From NCBI GenBank assembly GCA_002083985.1, contig MTER01000079.1, positions 854 through 13,036 of the forward strand: 12,183 nucleotides of DNA. The letters run 5' to 3'. Origin of the DNA: Candidatus Altarchaeales archaeon A3. GTDB lineage: Archaea; Altiarchaeota; Altiarchaeia; Altiarchaeales; Altiarchaeaceae. The notes under the pieces were generated by a model that worked only from the letters and a program-made list of their open reading frames with translations, was not told the origin of the DNA and ran no database searches. Positions 1 to 6,710 of the stretch are shown here, piece after piece (position 1 is the stretch's first letter; the number at the start of each line of letters is the position of its first letter). The position numbers and the translations under genes were made by a program.

Positions 1-635
1 GGTAGCAGTGTTTTCAGACGGCTAAAAGATGGCGAGATAAAGCATGAGGACATGGGTTTAGATAGCATGCCCGTTCCTGGTCAGAAATTAGACCCTCCTT
101 TCTTAGATGTCTCCACCAAATTAGAGATAACTGACAGGTACTTAACCTGGTCAGAAGCCAGACAAATCTCCTGCTTAAGTGATGATGAAATAGTCAAATT
201 GAAAAACCTCACAAACACAGTTAATAATATTATAAGTGAGGAGTTTTCAAAGATAGGGCTGGTAAATGAAGATGGAAAAATAGAAGCTGGCTTTGACTGC
301 AAACATCGTCTGATGCTGGTTGATGTCCTTGGCACGCTGGATGAGTGCCGTTTTACTTAGATGGATTGCCTGTGAGTAAGGAGATAGCAAGGATATACTA
401 CCGCAATACAGCATGGCATCGGGCTACAGAAGAAGCAAAGAAAGAGAACAGGCAGCACTGGAAAGAGATTTGCAGATTGAGTCCGGAACCACTGCCTCAG
501 GGATTGAAACTCTTAATTTCGCAGATTTATTGTGCATGTACCAACGAAATCACTGGAAATGAGTGGTTCAGGGATGTGCCTTCTTTAAAAAAGATACTAA
601 AAGAAGTAAAGGATTTTAAACTTAATGATGTATGA
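1..635 (+). pseudogene. purC: SAICAR synthetase (PurC), 5'-partial and frameshifted
   Basis: PurC joins aspartate to CAIR using ATP, giving SAICAR in purine synthesis. The frame is open from base 1 (GSSVFRRLKDGEI...), so the N-terminal ATP-binding part lies outside the window. Visible family features are the VSTKLE-x-TDR segment followed by a helix, then the KIEAGFD...LMLVDVLGTLDECRF block that matches the conserved EFG/D-E-SPDSxR region of PurC. Frame 1 hits a stop at 358-360, while the family sequence continues in frame 3 from about 348 (YLDGLPVSKEIARIYYR) to a stop at 633-635. Reading one extra T in the TTTT run at 349-352 restores RFYLDG. This may be a sequencing or assembly error, a recent pseudogene, or a -1 recoding event, since TTT can re-pair on TTT. 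The 3' end overlaps the next gene by 11 nt, as in an operon. The family call is fairly secure; the functional state is not. Confidence 0.75.
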
Positions 636-1995
636 AAAAATGACTCAAATAATAAATAAGAAAAAGCATGTAATCATTTATACTGTTGACATTCACGGAT
701 CCGAAAAATTATATAAAGCGCTTTTTAAAATATCTTTACTGGAAAATGCGAATTCCATAGTTATTGGCGGCGATATTCTTCCTAAATATTCTACTGACGA
801 CCTTATTGAGGTACAGAAAAAATTCATAAGAACCAAATTAATTCAGATGTTCAAAAAATTCAAAAAAGAAAATCCATCTGTAACGGTTTATCTGATGATG
901 GGGAATGATGATTTTAAAGTTAATATGACTCTCTTGGAAGATGGAGCGCGAAAAGGATATTTCAAATTATTAGATATGAAAGTTCATAAACTAAATAACC
1001 AATTTAATATCTGCGGTTACAGTCATGTCCCACCACTACCTTTTCTAATGAAAGACTGGCAAAAGCATGATACTAAAAAAACAAGAGGATTGTCTGATGA
1101 ATGTGATGAAAAATTTCGTGAACTCATTATATGTAAAGATGAGCAAAGAAAAAAATTAGAAAAAGAATATTTATTGTTGCTATCGGAATTAGGATACACT
1201 CGTCACATACATCACTATACTGTAGAAGGACTTTTAAGTGCTGAAAAAAATGACGAAACTACAATAGAGGATAATCTAAAAAGTTTGGCAAAGAAATCCA
1301 ATCCGAAAAAGACAATTTTTGTGATACATGCTCCACCATGGAATACAAATCTTGACATGGTGTATCCCGATGGATCGCATATTGGCAGCAAAGCCGTTAG
1401 AGAATTTATTGAAAGAGAGCAACCTATGTTAACTCTTCATGGGCATGCTCATGAATCTTATGAAATTACTGGACAATTTAAGGAAGTTGTAGGCAAAACA
1501 GTTTCAATTAATCCGGGCAGCGAGTACAATAAAGATAAATTAAATGCAGTGATATTTGATGTTTACAATCTTAAATGTATGAATAACATAAAACTTGAGG
1601 ACACTATGAAAGGAATATTTACTACATGCTTAAACTGTATGGATGGCAGGGTGCAATTACCAGTAATTCAATGGATAAAGGAGAACTATTCTACTGATTA
1701 TGTTGATATGATAACAGACGCCGGAATGGATGGTGTTTTAGCAGGTGAAAATCATAAAGATATAAAAAGTATTCTTAAAAAGATAGATATATCTCTTAAA
1801 AGACCTAATTTACATTTAAATATTATTTTTGTGGCCGGGCACCATGATTGTCTTGGTAATCCGGTGGATGACGAAACTCACAAGAGACAAATTTCAATTG
1901 CAGCAGAAAAACTGAAAAATTTGCGACCGTCTGCACAGATAATAGGATTATGGGTCTCAGATGAATGGAAAGTTGAAAAAATAACTGAAAAATAA
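625..1995 (+). CDS. Metallophosphoesterase fused to a beta-carbonic-anhydrase-like domain
   Basis: This 456-aa protein has two modules. Residues about 14-315 form a calcineurin-like metallophosphoesterase, with D22-x-H24, GGD (D50), GND (N94), H235 and the GHxH-type H274/H276 as the expected two-metal site, plus a NPGS motif typical of YfcE/ICC-like enzymes. Residues 328-456 resemble a small beta-carbonic anhydrase: C338-x-D340-x-R342 (zinc Cys and Asp-Arg dyad) and H406-x-x-C409 (the other two zinc ligands). No signal peptide is visible, so it is probably cytoplasmic. The phosphoesterase substrate cannot be told. The gene overlaps purC by 11 nt and ends 20 nt before PEP carboxylase, which uses HCO3-, so bicarbonate supply is a reasonable inference for the C-terminal part. 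The start at 625 is one of several close ATGs (625, 628, 640). An internal ATG at 1606 begins the second domain exactly. The motifs are seen directly; carbonic anhydrase activity is inferred. Confidence 0.85.
   Translation: MMYEKMTQIINKKKHVIIYTVDIHGSEKLYKALFKISLLENANSIVIGGDILPKYSTDDLIEVQKKFIRTKLIQMFKKFKKENPSVTVYLMMGNDDFKVNMTLLEDGARKGYFKLLDMKVHKLNNQFNICGYSHVPPLPFLMKDWQKHDTKKTRGLSDECDEKFRELIICKDEQRKKLEKEYLLLLSELGYTRHIHHYTVEGLLSAEKNDETTIEDNLKSLAKKSNPKKTIFVIHAPPWNTNLDMVYPDGSHIGSKAVREFIEREQPMLTLHGHAHESYEITGQFKEVVGKTVSINPGSEYNKDKLNAVIFDVYNLKCMNNIKLEDTMKGIFTTCLNCMDGRVQLPVIQWIKENYSTDYVDMITDAGMDGVLAGENHKDIKSILKKIDISLKRPNLHLNIIFVAGHHDCLGNPVDDETHKRQISIAAEKLKNLRPSAQIIGLWVSDEWKVEKITEK
1597..1608 (+). promoter_or_regulatory. 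Candidate internal ribosome binding site and start codon
   Basis: GAGG at 1597-1600 sits 5 nt before an in-frame ATG (1606-1608), which is codon 328 and the natural first residue of the carbonic-anhydrase-like domain (MKGIFTTCLNCMDGR). It could yield a separate 129-aa protein as well as the fusion. GAGG also encodes part of the Leu-Glu-Asp linker, so chance is possible. Confidence 0.35.
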
Positions 1996-2015
1996 AAAAG
2001 TTAAACTATTTCAAA

Positions 2016-3479
2016 ATGAAAAGAAAAATACCAAAATGTATGAGTACACAACATCCGGATAATGTAAATTCCCCGTTTTTTGCAGAGAACACCGAACTTG
2101 GCGGAGAAGATGAGATACAGGAAGCATATTATACCTTTTCTCATCTGGGTTGTGATGAGCAAATGTGGGACTGCGAAGGAAAGGAAGTTGATAATTATGT
2201 GGTCAAAAAATTACTGACAAAATACGAATCATTTTTCAAGGAAAAAATATTGGGCGAAGATGTATTTATAACTCTAAGAGTGCCAAATCCGACTGTAGAA
2301 AAAGCTGAGGCAAAAATTTTATTAGAGACATTAGAAGGCATACCCAGGTCTTTTGATGCTGCTAAATTATTTTACAAAGAAGATATCCCTCCTGTATTTG
2401 AGGTTATCCTGCCAATGACAGCTTCTTATAATAGTATTGACAGAATTTACAGATACTATTGTGATTTTGTTGCTGGAAAACAGAACAAACCAGTCAGGAA
2501 AGGAGATATAACAATTGCTGAATGGATTGGAGAATTCATGCCCAAAAGAATTAATGTTATACCTCTCTTTGAAGATATGGAACACATGCTTAATGCACAC
2601 AACATAACAAAGGACTATTTAAAAGACAAGAATATTGACTCTCAAAGGGTCTTTCTTGCAAGGTCTGACCCTGCAATGAATTACGGAATTATCAGTGCGG
2701 TCTTTTTAAACAAGATCGCTCTTCAGCGACTCCAAATGTTATCCGGGGATATAGGTGTTGAAATTTATCCTATCCTGGGTGTCGGTTCGGCTCCTTTCAG
2801 AGGTAATCTCAGACCACAAACAGTAGAAAAGATATCGGAAGAATATCCAAGCGTCCATACATTTACCATTCAGTCAGCATTCAAATATGACAATCCCCCT
2901 GATGATGTCAGAAAGGCCACAAAGAAACTTTTGGAAAGAAAAACAGGTCCGCCTCAGAAAGTGGATGAAGAAATGTGTCTGAAAATAGTTAAAAAATATT
3001 CTCAGGAATACCAAAAACAAATTATAGAACTGGCACCTATAATTAACATGGTCGCAAGGTATGTCCCGAGCAGAAGGAAAAGGAAGCTACATATAGGTCT
3101 GTTCGGTTATGCGCGCAATGTAGGAGGAATTACATTGCCCAGGGTAATAACATTTACATCCGCTCTTTATTCCATTGGTTTGCCCCCGGAAATTTTGGGA
3201 CTGAATGCTTTAGATGAAGATGATATTCGGTTTGTCAAAGAGGTTTATGTAAATTTTGAAGATGATTTAAGGGATTCACTCAGATATTTTAATCCGGATA
3301 CATGGTTTTTACCAAAAGGCATTGAAGATAAAGTCAGAAATTTTCCCGTGGATTTTGAGGCAGATATAGAGCACAAACAAATAACTGATTATATTGCTGG
3401 CTCATTAAGGAAAAATAAAAACGAGGATTTAGGGGAGTATGTTTTAAGGGCGGCAAATTTGAGAAAATTTTTAGGATAA
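2016..3479 (+). CDS. ppcA: Phosphoenolpyruvate carboxylase, archaeal type
   Basis: It carboxylates PEP with bicarbonate to oxaloacetate in the cytoplasm, refilling C4 acids for biosynthesis. The 487-aa length is normal for the short archaeal PEPC family, which is about half the size of the bacterial enzyme. Family blocks are seen in order: MSTQHPDN at residues 9-16, the LGCDEQMWDCEGKEVD segment, ARSDPAMNYG, EIYPILGVGSAPFRGN, and the C-terminal GLFGYARNVGG...LPRVITFTSALYSIGLPPEI region from about residue 360. The start is set by the N-terminal family motif just after MKRKIPKC. No strong Shine-Dalgarno is visible. The gene follows the phosphoesterase/carbonic-anhydrase fusion by 20 nt and is likely co-transcribed with it. 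No gene follows on this strand for about 2 kb apart from two tRNAs, and a repeat-rich region begins about 50 nt downstream. Confidence 0.96.
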   Translation: MKRKIPKCMSTQHPDNVNSPFFAENTELGGEDEIQEAYYTFSHLGCDEQMWDCEGKEVDNYVVKKLLTKYESFFKEKILGEDVFITLRVPNPTVEKAEAKILLETLEGIPRSFDAAKLFYKEDIPPVFEVILPMTASYNSIDRIYRYYCDFVAGKQNKPVRKGDITIAEWIGEFMPKRINVIPLFEDMEHMLNAHNITKDYLKDKNIDSQRVFLARSDPAMNYGIISAVFLNKIALQRLQMLSGDIGVEIYPILGVGSAPFRGNLRPQTVEKISEEYPSVHTFTIQSAFKYDNPPDDVRKATKKLLERKTGPPQKVDEEMCLKIVKKYSQEYQKQIIELAPIINMVARYVPSRRKRKLHIGLFGYARNVGGITLPRVITFTSALYSIGLPPEILGLNALDEDDIRFVKEVYVNFEDDLRDSLRYFNPDTWFLPKGIEDKVRNFPVDFEADIEHKQITDYIAGSLRKNKNEDLGEYVLRAANLRKFLG

Positions 3480-3889
3480 ACTGTTGATGAAGCGAAACAA
3501 TAATCTTATACTTTTCATATTTCAATGGCGATCTTTGGTGCTGACTCAATAAAATTGGAATAATTATATGTTGTTTTGTATTCTCTCAATAAAATAGAGT
3601 AAATTGAGTTTTGTGGCTTTACTTTTCAGTGAAAAATGTTAAATTTTTGAGGGCATAAAAATAGATGACTTTTTTTCGCAATACATAAATTTTAAAATTT
3701 CTTTTAAGGGTAATTTTTAAAATATTGCTTTTTATTTTTTTCGATTTATAGTGGTAAGCACCAACGGTCACCTATTAATTACGCCCTCAAATTTTTATGT
3801 TTTACCATAAATTTTGAGATGATACTTTGTTTTTTATCAATATTTTTATAAATGTGGTGTTTGAAATTAAATTTATAATATTCGATTTT

Positions 3890-3939
3890 ACTGAAAACTG
3901 TGAGTTTTCAATCTTTAAAAATCTTTTGGATTTTTAAAT
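3890..3939. repeat. Dispersed 50-nt two-hairpin repeat, copy A
   Basis: It matches 10446-10495 at 44 of 50 positions. Two adjacent perfect hairpins are present: 3892-3899 with 3903-3910 (8 bp, loop GTG), and 3914-3923 with 3929-3938 (10 bp, loop TTTTG). The copy lies between the convergent ppcA and ribL genes, so a bidirectional terminator-like role is possible. Confidence 0.65.
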
Positions 3940-3972
3940 GAGATTTCTTTTAAGTATTTTTAAATCAGAATA

Positions 3973-4012
3973 TTTAAAAATCTCCGAGCATCAGCGAGGT
4001 GAGATTTTTAAA
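3973..4012. repeat. Perfect 12-bp inverted repeat (hairpin)
   Basis: TTTAAAAATCTC (3973-3984) and its exact complement (4001-4012) flank a 16-nt loop. The arm shares TTTAAAAATCT with the second hairpin of the dispersed repeat just upstream (3914-3924). Confidence 0.6.
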
Positions 4013-4110
4013 AGATCTCTGAATATGCTCAATAAAGAGTGGAGGTTACTCGTTATTTTTTGACGGTTACGAGTGATTTACCACTTAATATTGAGCAAGT
4101 TCAGATCTCT
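4013..4110. repeat. Long imperfect hairpin, about 98 nt
   Basis: The arms 4013-4053 and 4069-4110 are complementary over most of about 41 positions. The strongest blocks are TGCTCAATA at 4026-4034 with TATTGAGCA at 4088-4096, GTGG with CCAC, and ACTCGT with ACGAGT around a 15-nt loop. It sits at the right end of the candidate 617-bp element. It could form a cruciform, a structured RNA or a transposon end. Confidence 0.55.
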
Positions 4111-4175
4111 TATAAATTAATTGACCCAATTTAAAGGGATGAGCACCAAATTTTAGGGGCATCCGCATACCATTA

Positions 4176-4640
4176 CTATAGCAAATCTTGATTTTTGTTA
4201 ATTGTCGGACACCCTCTACCTGCTTCGTTTAATTTTAAAATTTTTTCCTTTATTTTAGTTGTTGAATTAAGATTTTTGTTATAAAAATTTTCAATCCTGA
4301 TTACCTGAATATTTAAATTTCTTTTCTTTAATTCTTCAGTGAGTATTTTTTCATCCACATCCTGATTTTTTCCCAGCGCGATAATATATGGCTTTATTTC
4401 TTCTATCGGCTTAAATATGTCTTCTTTATCGCCCAAGATTGCTTTATCAACAACCTTTAATGCCTTAATTACTTCAAGCCGCTGTTCTTCGGGAATAACT
4501 GCATTCTTTTGTTTGCTTATAAGTTTATCTCTCGCTATAATTACAATTAATTTATCTCCGAGTTTTTTTGCTTCGGTAAGAAATTTTATATGACCTGGAT
4601 GCAAAATTTCAAAGACCCCTGTTGCAACTACTGTTTTCAT
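4176..4640 (-). CDS. ribL: FAD synthetase (archaeal RibL-type nucleotidyltransferase)
   Basis: It transfers AMP from ATP to FMN, making FAD and diphosphate, in the cytoplasm. The 154-aa protein is a compact cytidylyltransferase-fold enzyme. It has the N-terminal GVFEILHPGH signature, with HxGH at H14-H17 binding the nucleotide phosphates, and near the C-terminus NSTTKIKEKI (residues 125-134), matching the family's (S/T)STKI motif. Known archaeal RibL proteins are about 150 aa. The last 15 or so residues (from NEAGRGC) look unlike the usual C-terminus. The ATG overlaps the stop of an upstream 36-aa reading frame as ATGA, implying translational coupling. A related cytidylyltransferase such as glycerol-3-phosphate cytidylyltransferase is the main alternative, but size and motifs favour RibL. 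Confidence 0.85.
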   Translation of the reverse strand: MKTVVATGVFEILHPGHIKFLTEAKKLGDKLIVIIARDKLISKQKNAVIPEEQRLEVIKALKVVDKAILGDKEDIFKPIEEIKPYIIALGKNQDVDEKILTEELKKRNLNIQVIRIENFYNKNLNSTTKIKEKILKLNEAGRGCPTINKNQDLL

Positions 4641-4747
4641 TGAAATTTAATAAGACATGTAATGATAAGTGCGATAATAACTATTACAACTAATATTATG
4701 TCAAAATATATAAATTTACTCTTAAATTTAAGTTTTGGCTTTTGCAT
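4637..4747 (-). CDS. Small single-pass membrane protein, 36 aa
   Basis: The reading frame gives a short Lys-rich N-terminus (MQKPKLKFKSKF) followed by one continuous hydrophobic segment of about 22 residues (IILVVIVIIALIITCLI), then KFQ and stop. This is a typical single transmembrane helix with the basic end likely in the cytoplasm. Its TGA overlaps the ribL ATG by 4 nt (ATGA on the minus strand), so the two are probably translated together. I do not recognise a family. SecG/Sec61-beta-like or orphan micropeptide are only guesses. AT-rich DNA can produce hydrophobic frames by chance, but the exact stop-start overlap argues that it is real. Confidence 0.5.
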   Translation of the reverse strand: MQKPKLKFKSKFIYFDIILVVIVIIALIITCLIKFQ

Positions 4748-4837
4748 TTTTAGATTTATCTTTTTACGGAAATTAATTATGTTTTATTCATTATTTTTTA
4801 ATGTCCTGTTCATAATTAAAATGTAGAGAAATTTAAT

Positions 4838-4952
4838 CCCTCCTTAGCGTAGCGGTTAACGCGTCCGGCTGTAGTCAGTAAATAACTTGCGAATGCAAGG
4901 GACGCTATAGGCAGTTACCGGAAGATCCCCGGTTCAAATCCTGGAGGGGGGA
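4838..4952 (+). tRNA. tRNA-Tyr (anticodon GTA) with intron
   Basis: The acceptor stem 4838-4844 pairs with 4945-4951, giving C1-G72, the archaeal tRNA-Tyr identity pair, with discriminator A at 4952. D-stem: 4847-4850/4859-4862. Anticodon stem: 4864-4868/4918-4922. Anticodon: 4871-4873. A 42-nt intron (4875-4916) follows position 37. The splice region folds as a bulge-helix-bulge: CTGT 4869-4872 pairs with GCAG 4911-4914, flanked by 3-nt bulges (4873-4875 and 4915-4917), placing the cuts exactly at 37/38. The intron has its own hairpin (4886-4890/4895-4899). The T-stem contains one C-U mismatch (4930-4942). CCA is not encoded. About 90 nt separate it from the divergent micropeptide-ribL unit. 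Confidence 0.93.
4875..4916 (+). other. tRNA-Tyr intron
   Basis: The 42-nt intron lies between anticodon-loop positions 37 and 38. The canonical 3-nt bulge, 4-bp helix, 3-nt bulge arrangement at the junctions is the substrate of the archaeal splicing endonuclease. The helix on the intron side is weak, so this is a relaxed variant. Confidence 0.85.
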
Positions 4953-4976
4953 TTTTATTTTTTATATTTTAACTTT

Positions 4977-5048
4977 GCTCTGGTAGTGCAGCGGTTAACA
5001 TACAAGCCTGTCGAGCTTGTGTCCCGGGTCCGAATCCCGGCCAGAGCG
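4977..5048 (+). tRNA. tRNA-Asp (anticodon GTC)
   Basis: A full cloverleaf is seen. Acceptor GCTCTGG (4977-4983) pairs with CCAGAGC (5041-5047), and the discriminator G at 5048 is typical of tRNA-Asp. The anticodon stem CAAGC/GCTTG (5003-5007/5015-5019) holds the loop CTGTCGA with anticodon GTC at 5010-5012. The T-stem CCGGG/CCCGG is perfect. No CCA is encoded and there is no intron. It starts 24 nt after tRNA-Tyr, so the two are probably transcribed together. The spacer is T-rich. Confidence 0.95.
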
Positions 5049-5088
5049 TTAAATTTTATGGATTTTTAAATTTTATATTCTTCACACT

Positions 5089-5191
5089 TAATTAGTGTTC
5101 ATCCACAAACTCATAATTTTTGTCAAAAACGCAATATTCTACCTTGAAAAAGTTAAAATTTTTTCAAAATTTTATACTTGGACACTAATTA
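5089..5191. repeat. 103-bp element with 13-bp near-perfect inverted ends
   Basis: TAATTAGTGTTCA (5089-5101) and TGGACACTAATTA (5179-5191) are inverted copies with one mismatch. The interior is AT-rich and carries no gene. It lies 40 nt after tRNA-Asp, a common place for insertions. It may be a small MITE-like relic or the terminator/processing region of the tRNA unit. Confidence 0.4.
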
Positions 5192-5555
5192 TATTAAAAT
5201 CCAATAAAATGCAAAAATTAAAGTTGAATACCAAATGAATAGGAATATTAACATTTCACTTATGTTCATAGTAAAAAAATTAAATGAAATTTTGATTTTA
5301 CATTTAAATTTATGAGTAAATTGTTGTCTATGTTAAATTTTGATTAATTATATTTAAAATGTTCTCTTTTATTGGCACATAACCAAAATCAAAGAAATTA
5401 AAAGAGAAAAAATTTAAATGGTCTAACAAGGGAAAATTTTCTGAATTTTTAAATTTTACCCCTGTGTTATTACTTATTTTTTGTTTTTACTTATTTTTTA
5501 CTTAAATTTTATTCAGCATTCTAATTATTTACAAATTTTTAATAATATTCTTATA
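5192..5555. other. Gene-free AT-rich region upstream of purP
   Basis: No coding frame is credible here. One inverted repeat is visible: TTCTCTTTTA at 5362-5371 with TAAAAGAGAA at 5399-5408. A weaker one is GGG-AAAATTTT near 5430 with AAATTTTACCC near 5451. The purP promoter must lie in the last part, but the run of AT-rich sequence prevents naming one TATA box with confidence. Confidence 0.4.
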
Positions 5556-6551
5556 ATGATGCCTGTAATAGCAACTATCGGAAGCCATTCATCACTTCAG
5601 ATTTTAAAGGGAGCAAAAGAAGAGGGCTTTAAAACTGCAGTCATAACCAAAAAGCCAATGGTAAAAATTTACGATAGTTTTAAGGTTGCCGATGAAATTT
5701 TAATAGTTGATAATTACAGTGATATGCTTGGTGAAAAATTTAATGATAAATTCAGTAATTTCATCTTTATTCCTCACGGCAGTTTTGTTGAATATATCGG
5801 CTATAAAAATATGCTGAAAAGCAATTTAAAATTTTTCGGGAACCGAAAATCATTGGAATGGGAAAGCGACAGGAGAAAGATGTTTAAATGGCTCGATGAT
5901 TCAAAAATAAAGGTTCCGAAAATTTTTGACGGCCCTGATGAAATAGACCGGCCATGCATCATAAAATTTTACGGTGCAAAAGGAGGCAAGGGTTATTTTT
6001 TTGTTAGTGATGAAAAGGAATTTTATGAAAAAATGAAAAATATAAAAGAAGCAGACGATTACATAATTCAGGAATATGTTGTCGGCACGAGATTTTATCC
6101 GCATTACTTTTACTCAAAATTAGACCATGAACTGGAATTTTTTGGGATAGATATAAGATATGAAAGCAATGCCGACAGCATAGGAAGAATTCCCCCAAAA
6201 TTTTCCGATAAAATCAATCCGACTTATGTTGTTGTTGGTAATACTCCTGTGGTAATAAGGGAATCACTGCTGCCGAGGGTCTTTGAAATGGGTGAAAATT
6301 TAGTTAATGCCTCAAAGAAATTTTTTGGCGGTTTGTGGGGGCCATTTTGCATTGAGACAATTCTTACCGAAGATATGGAATTTTATGCAATTGAGGTCTC
6401 TGCGAGGATTGTTGCAGGAACAAATTTATATATTGACGGTTCGCAGTACACAAAAATAAGGTATGATGAGCCGATGAGCACGGGGAGAAGGATTGCAAGA
6501 GAAATAAAGAAAGGAATTGAAACGGGAAGATTGGATGAATTGCTGCAATAA
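5556..6551 (+). CDS. purP: FAICAR synthetase, formate-dependent (PurP)
   Basis: PurP makes FAICAR from AICAR, formate and ATP, replacing the folate-dependent PurH transformylase step of purine synthesis in archaea. The protein has an ATP-grasp fold. Blocks seen: ATIGSHSSLQILKGAKEEGF at the N-terminus, the IPHGSFVEY segment (72-80), FGNR...WES, the phosphate-binding KFYGAKGGKGYF (137-148), VVGNTPVVIRESLLP (227-240), GPFCIET (262-268) and the IEVSARIVAGTN metal/ATP region (279-290). From ATG 5556 it is 331 aa, slightly shorter than the 340-360 usual for the family. The frame stays open upstream to a TTG at 5481, which would add 25 hydrophobic, AT-driven residues, so I prefer 5556 (or 5559). It stands alone here, 0.5 kb after the tRNAs and about 5 kb from the purC-like gene. 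Confidence 0.94.
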   Translation: MMPVIATIGSHSSLQILKGAKEEGFKTAVITKKPMVKIYDSFKVADEILIVDNYSDMLGEKFNDKFSNFIFIPHGSFVEYIGYKNMLKSNLKFFGNRKSLEWESDRRKMFKWLDDSKIKVPKIFDGPDEIDRPCIIKFYGAKGGKGYFFVSDEKEFYEKMKNIKEADDYIIQEYVVGTRFYPHYFYSKLDHELEFFGIDIRYESNADSIGRIPPKFSDKINPTYVVVGNTPVVIRESLLPRVFEMGENLVNASKKFFGGLWGPFCIETILTEDMEFYAIEVSARIVAGTNLYIDGSQYTKIRYDEPMSTGRRIAREIKKGIETGRLDELLQ

Positions 6552-6602
6552 TTGTGAAGTTTTTCTTAAAATATAGAAATTGAACAATAACAATAATAGA
6601 GT

Positions 6603-6671
6603 TGTTGCAAATTAAAAATTTTAAAGGTGAAAATTAATAAAATTTAAAGGTGAAAAAGTTATTTTGCAACA
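6603..6671. repeat. Inverted repeat enclosing a direct repeat
   Basis: TGTTGCAAA (6603-6611) and TTTGCAACA (6663-6671) are perfect inverted copies. Between them TTTAAAGGTGAAAA occurs twice (6620-6633 and 6643-6656), 23 nt apart. This lies in the 212-bp gap between purP and the surface-protein gene and may be a small mobile relic or an operator-like site. Confidence 0.4.
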
Positions 6672-6710
6672 TGTCTAATCTTATCAATAATAATTTGGTC
6701 AAATTTAAAT

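Larger units (their letters stand above)
3534..4150. mobile_element. Candidate ORF-free element with 25-bp imperfect terminal inverted repeats
   Basis: The ends 3534-3558 and 4126-4150 are inverted copies matching at 19 of 25 positions. The outer 8 bases are perfect (TTTGGTGC / GCACCAAA), as are the inner 7 (AAATTGG / CCAATTT), with equal spacing between these blocks. The 617-bp interior has no credible gene. It contains a second inverted pair (3641-3654 with 3783-3796, 12 of 14), three copies of CTCAATAAA (3545, 3585, 4028), and the hairpins listed separately. No clear target-site duplication is seen at the ends. It lies between the convergent ppcA and ribL genes. It could be a MITE-like non-autonomous element, a decayed insertion sequence, or a structured non-coding region. 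The rest of this intergenic stretch (3480-3533 and 4151-4175) shows nothing clear. Confidence 0.4.

Noticed and set aside
3334..3549. 71-aa minus-strand frame over the ppcA 3' end
   Set aside because: It mostly lies opposite ppcA codons and has no recognisable protein features.
3805..3900. Possible C/D-box sRNA in the intergenic region
   Set aside because: There is only a poor C-box match (GATGATAC) and a distant CTGA, with no clear C'/D' pair, and the spacing is too long.
5481..5555. TTG-started N-terminal extension of PurP
   Set aside because: It would add 25 hydrophobic, AT-driven residues. The spacing to GSHSS resembles longer PurP proteins, but the sequence does not match and TTG is weak, so ATG 5556 was chosen.
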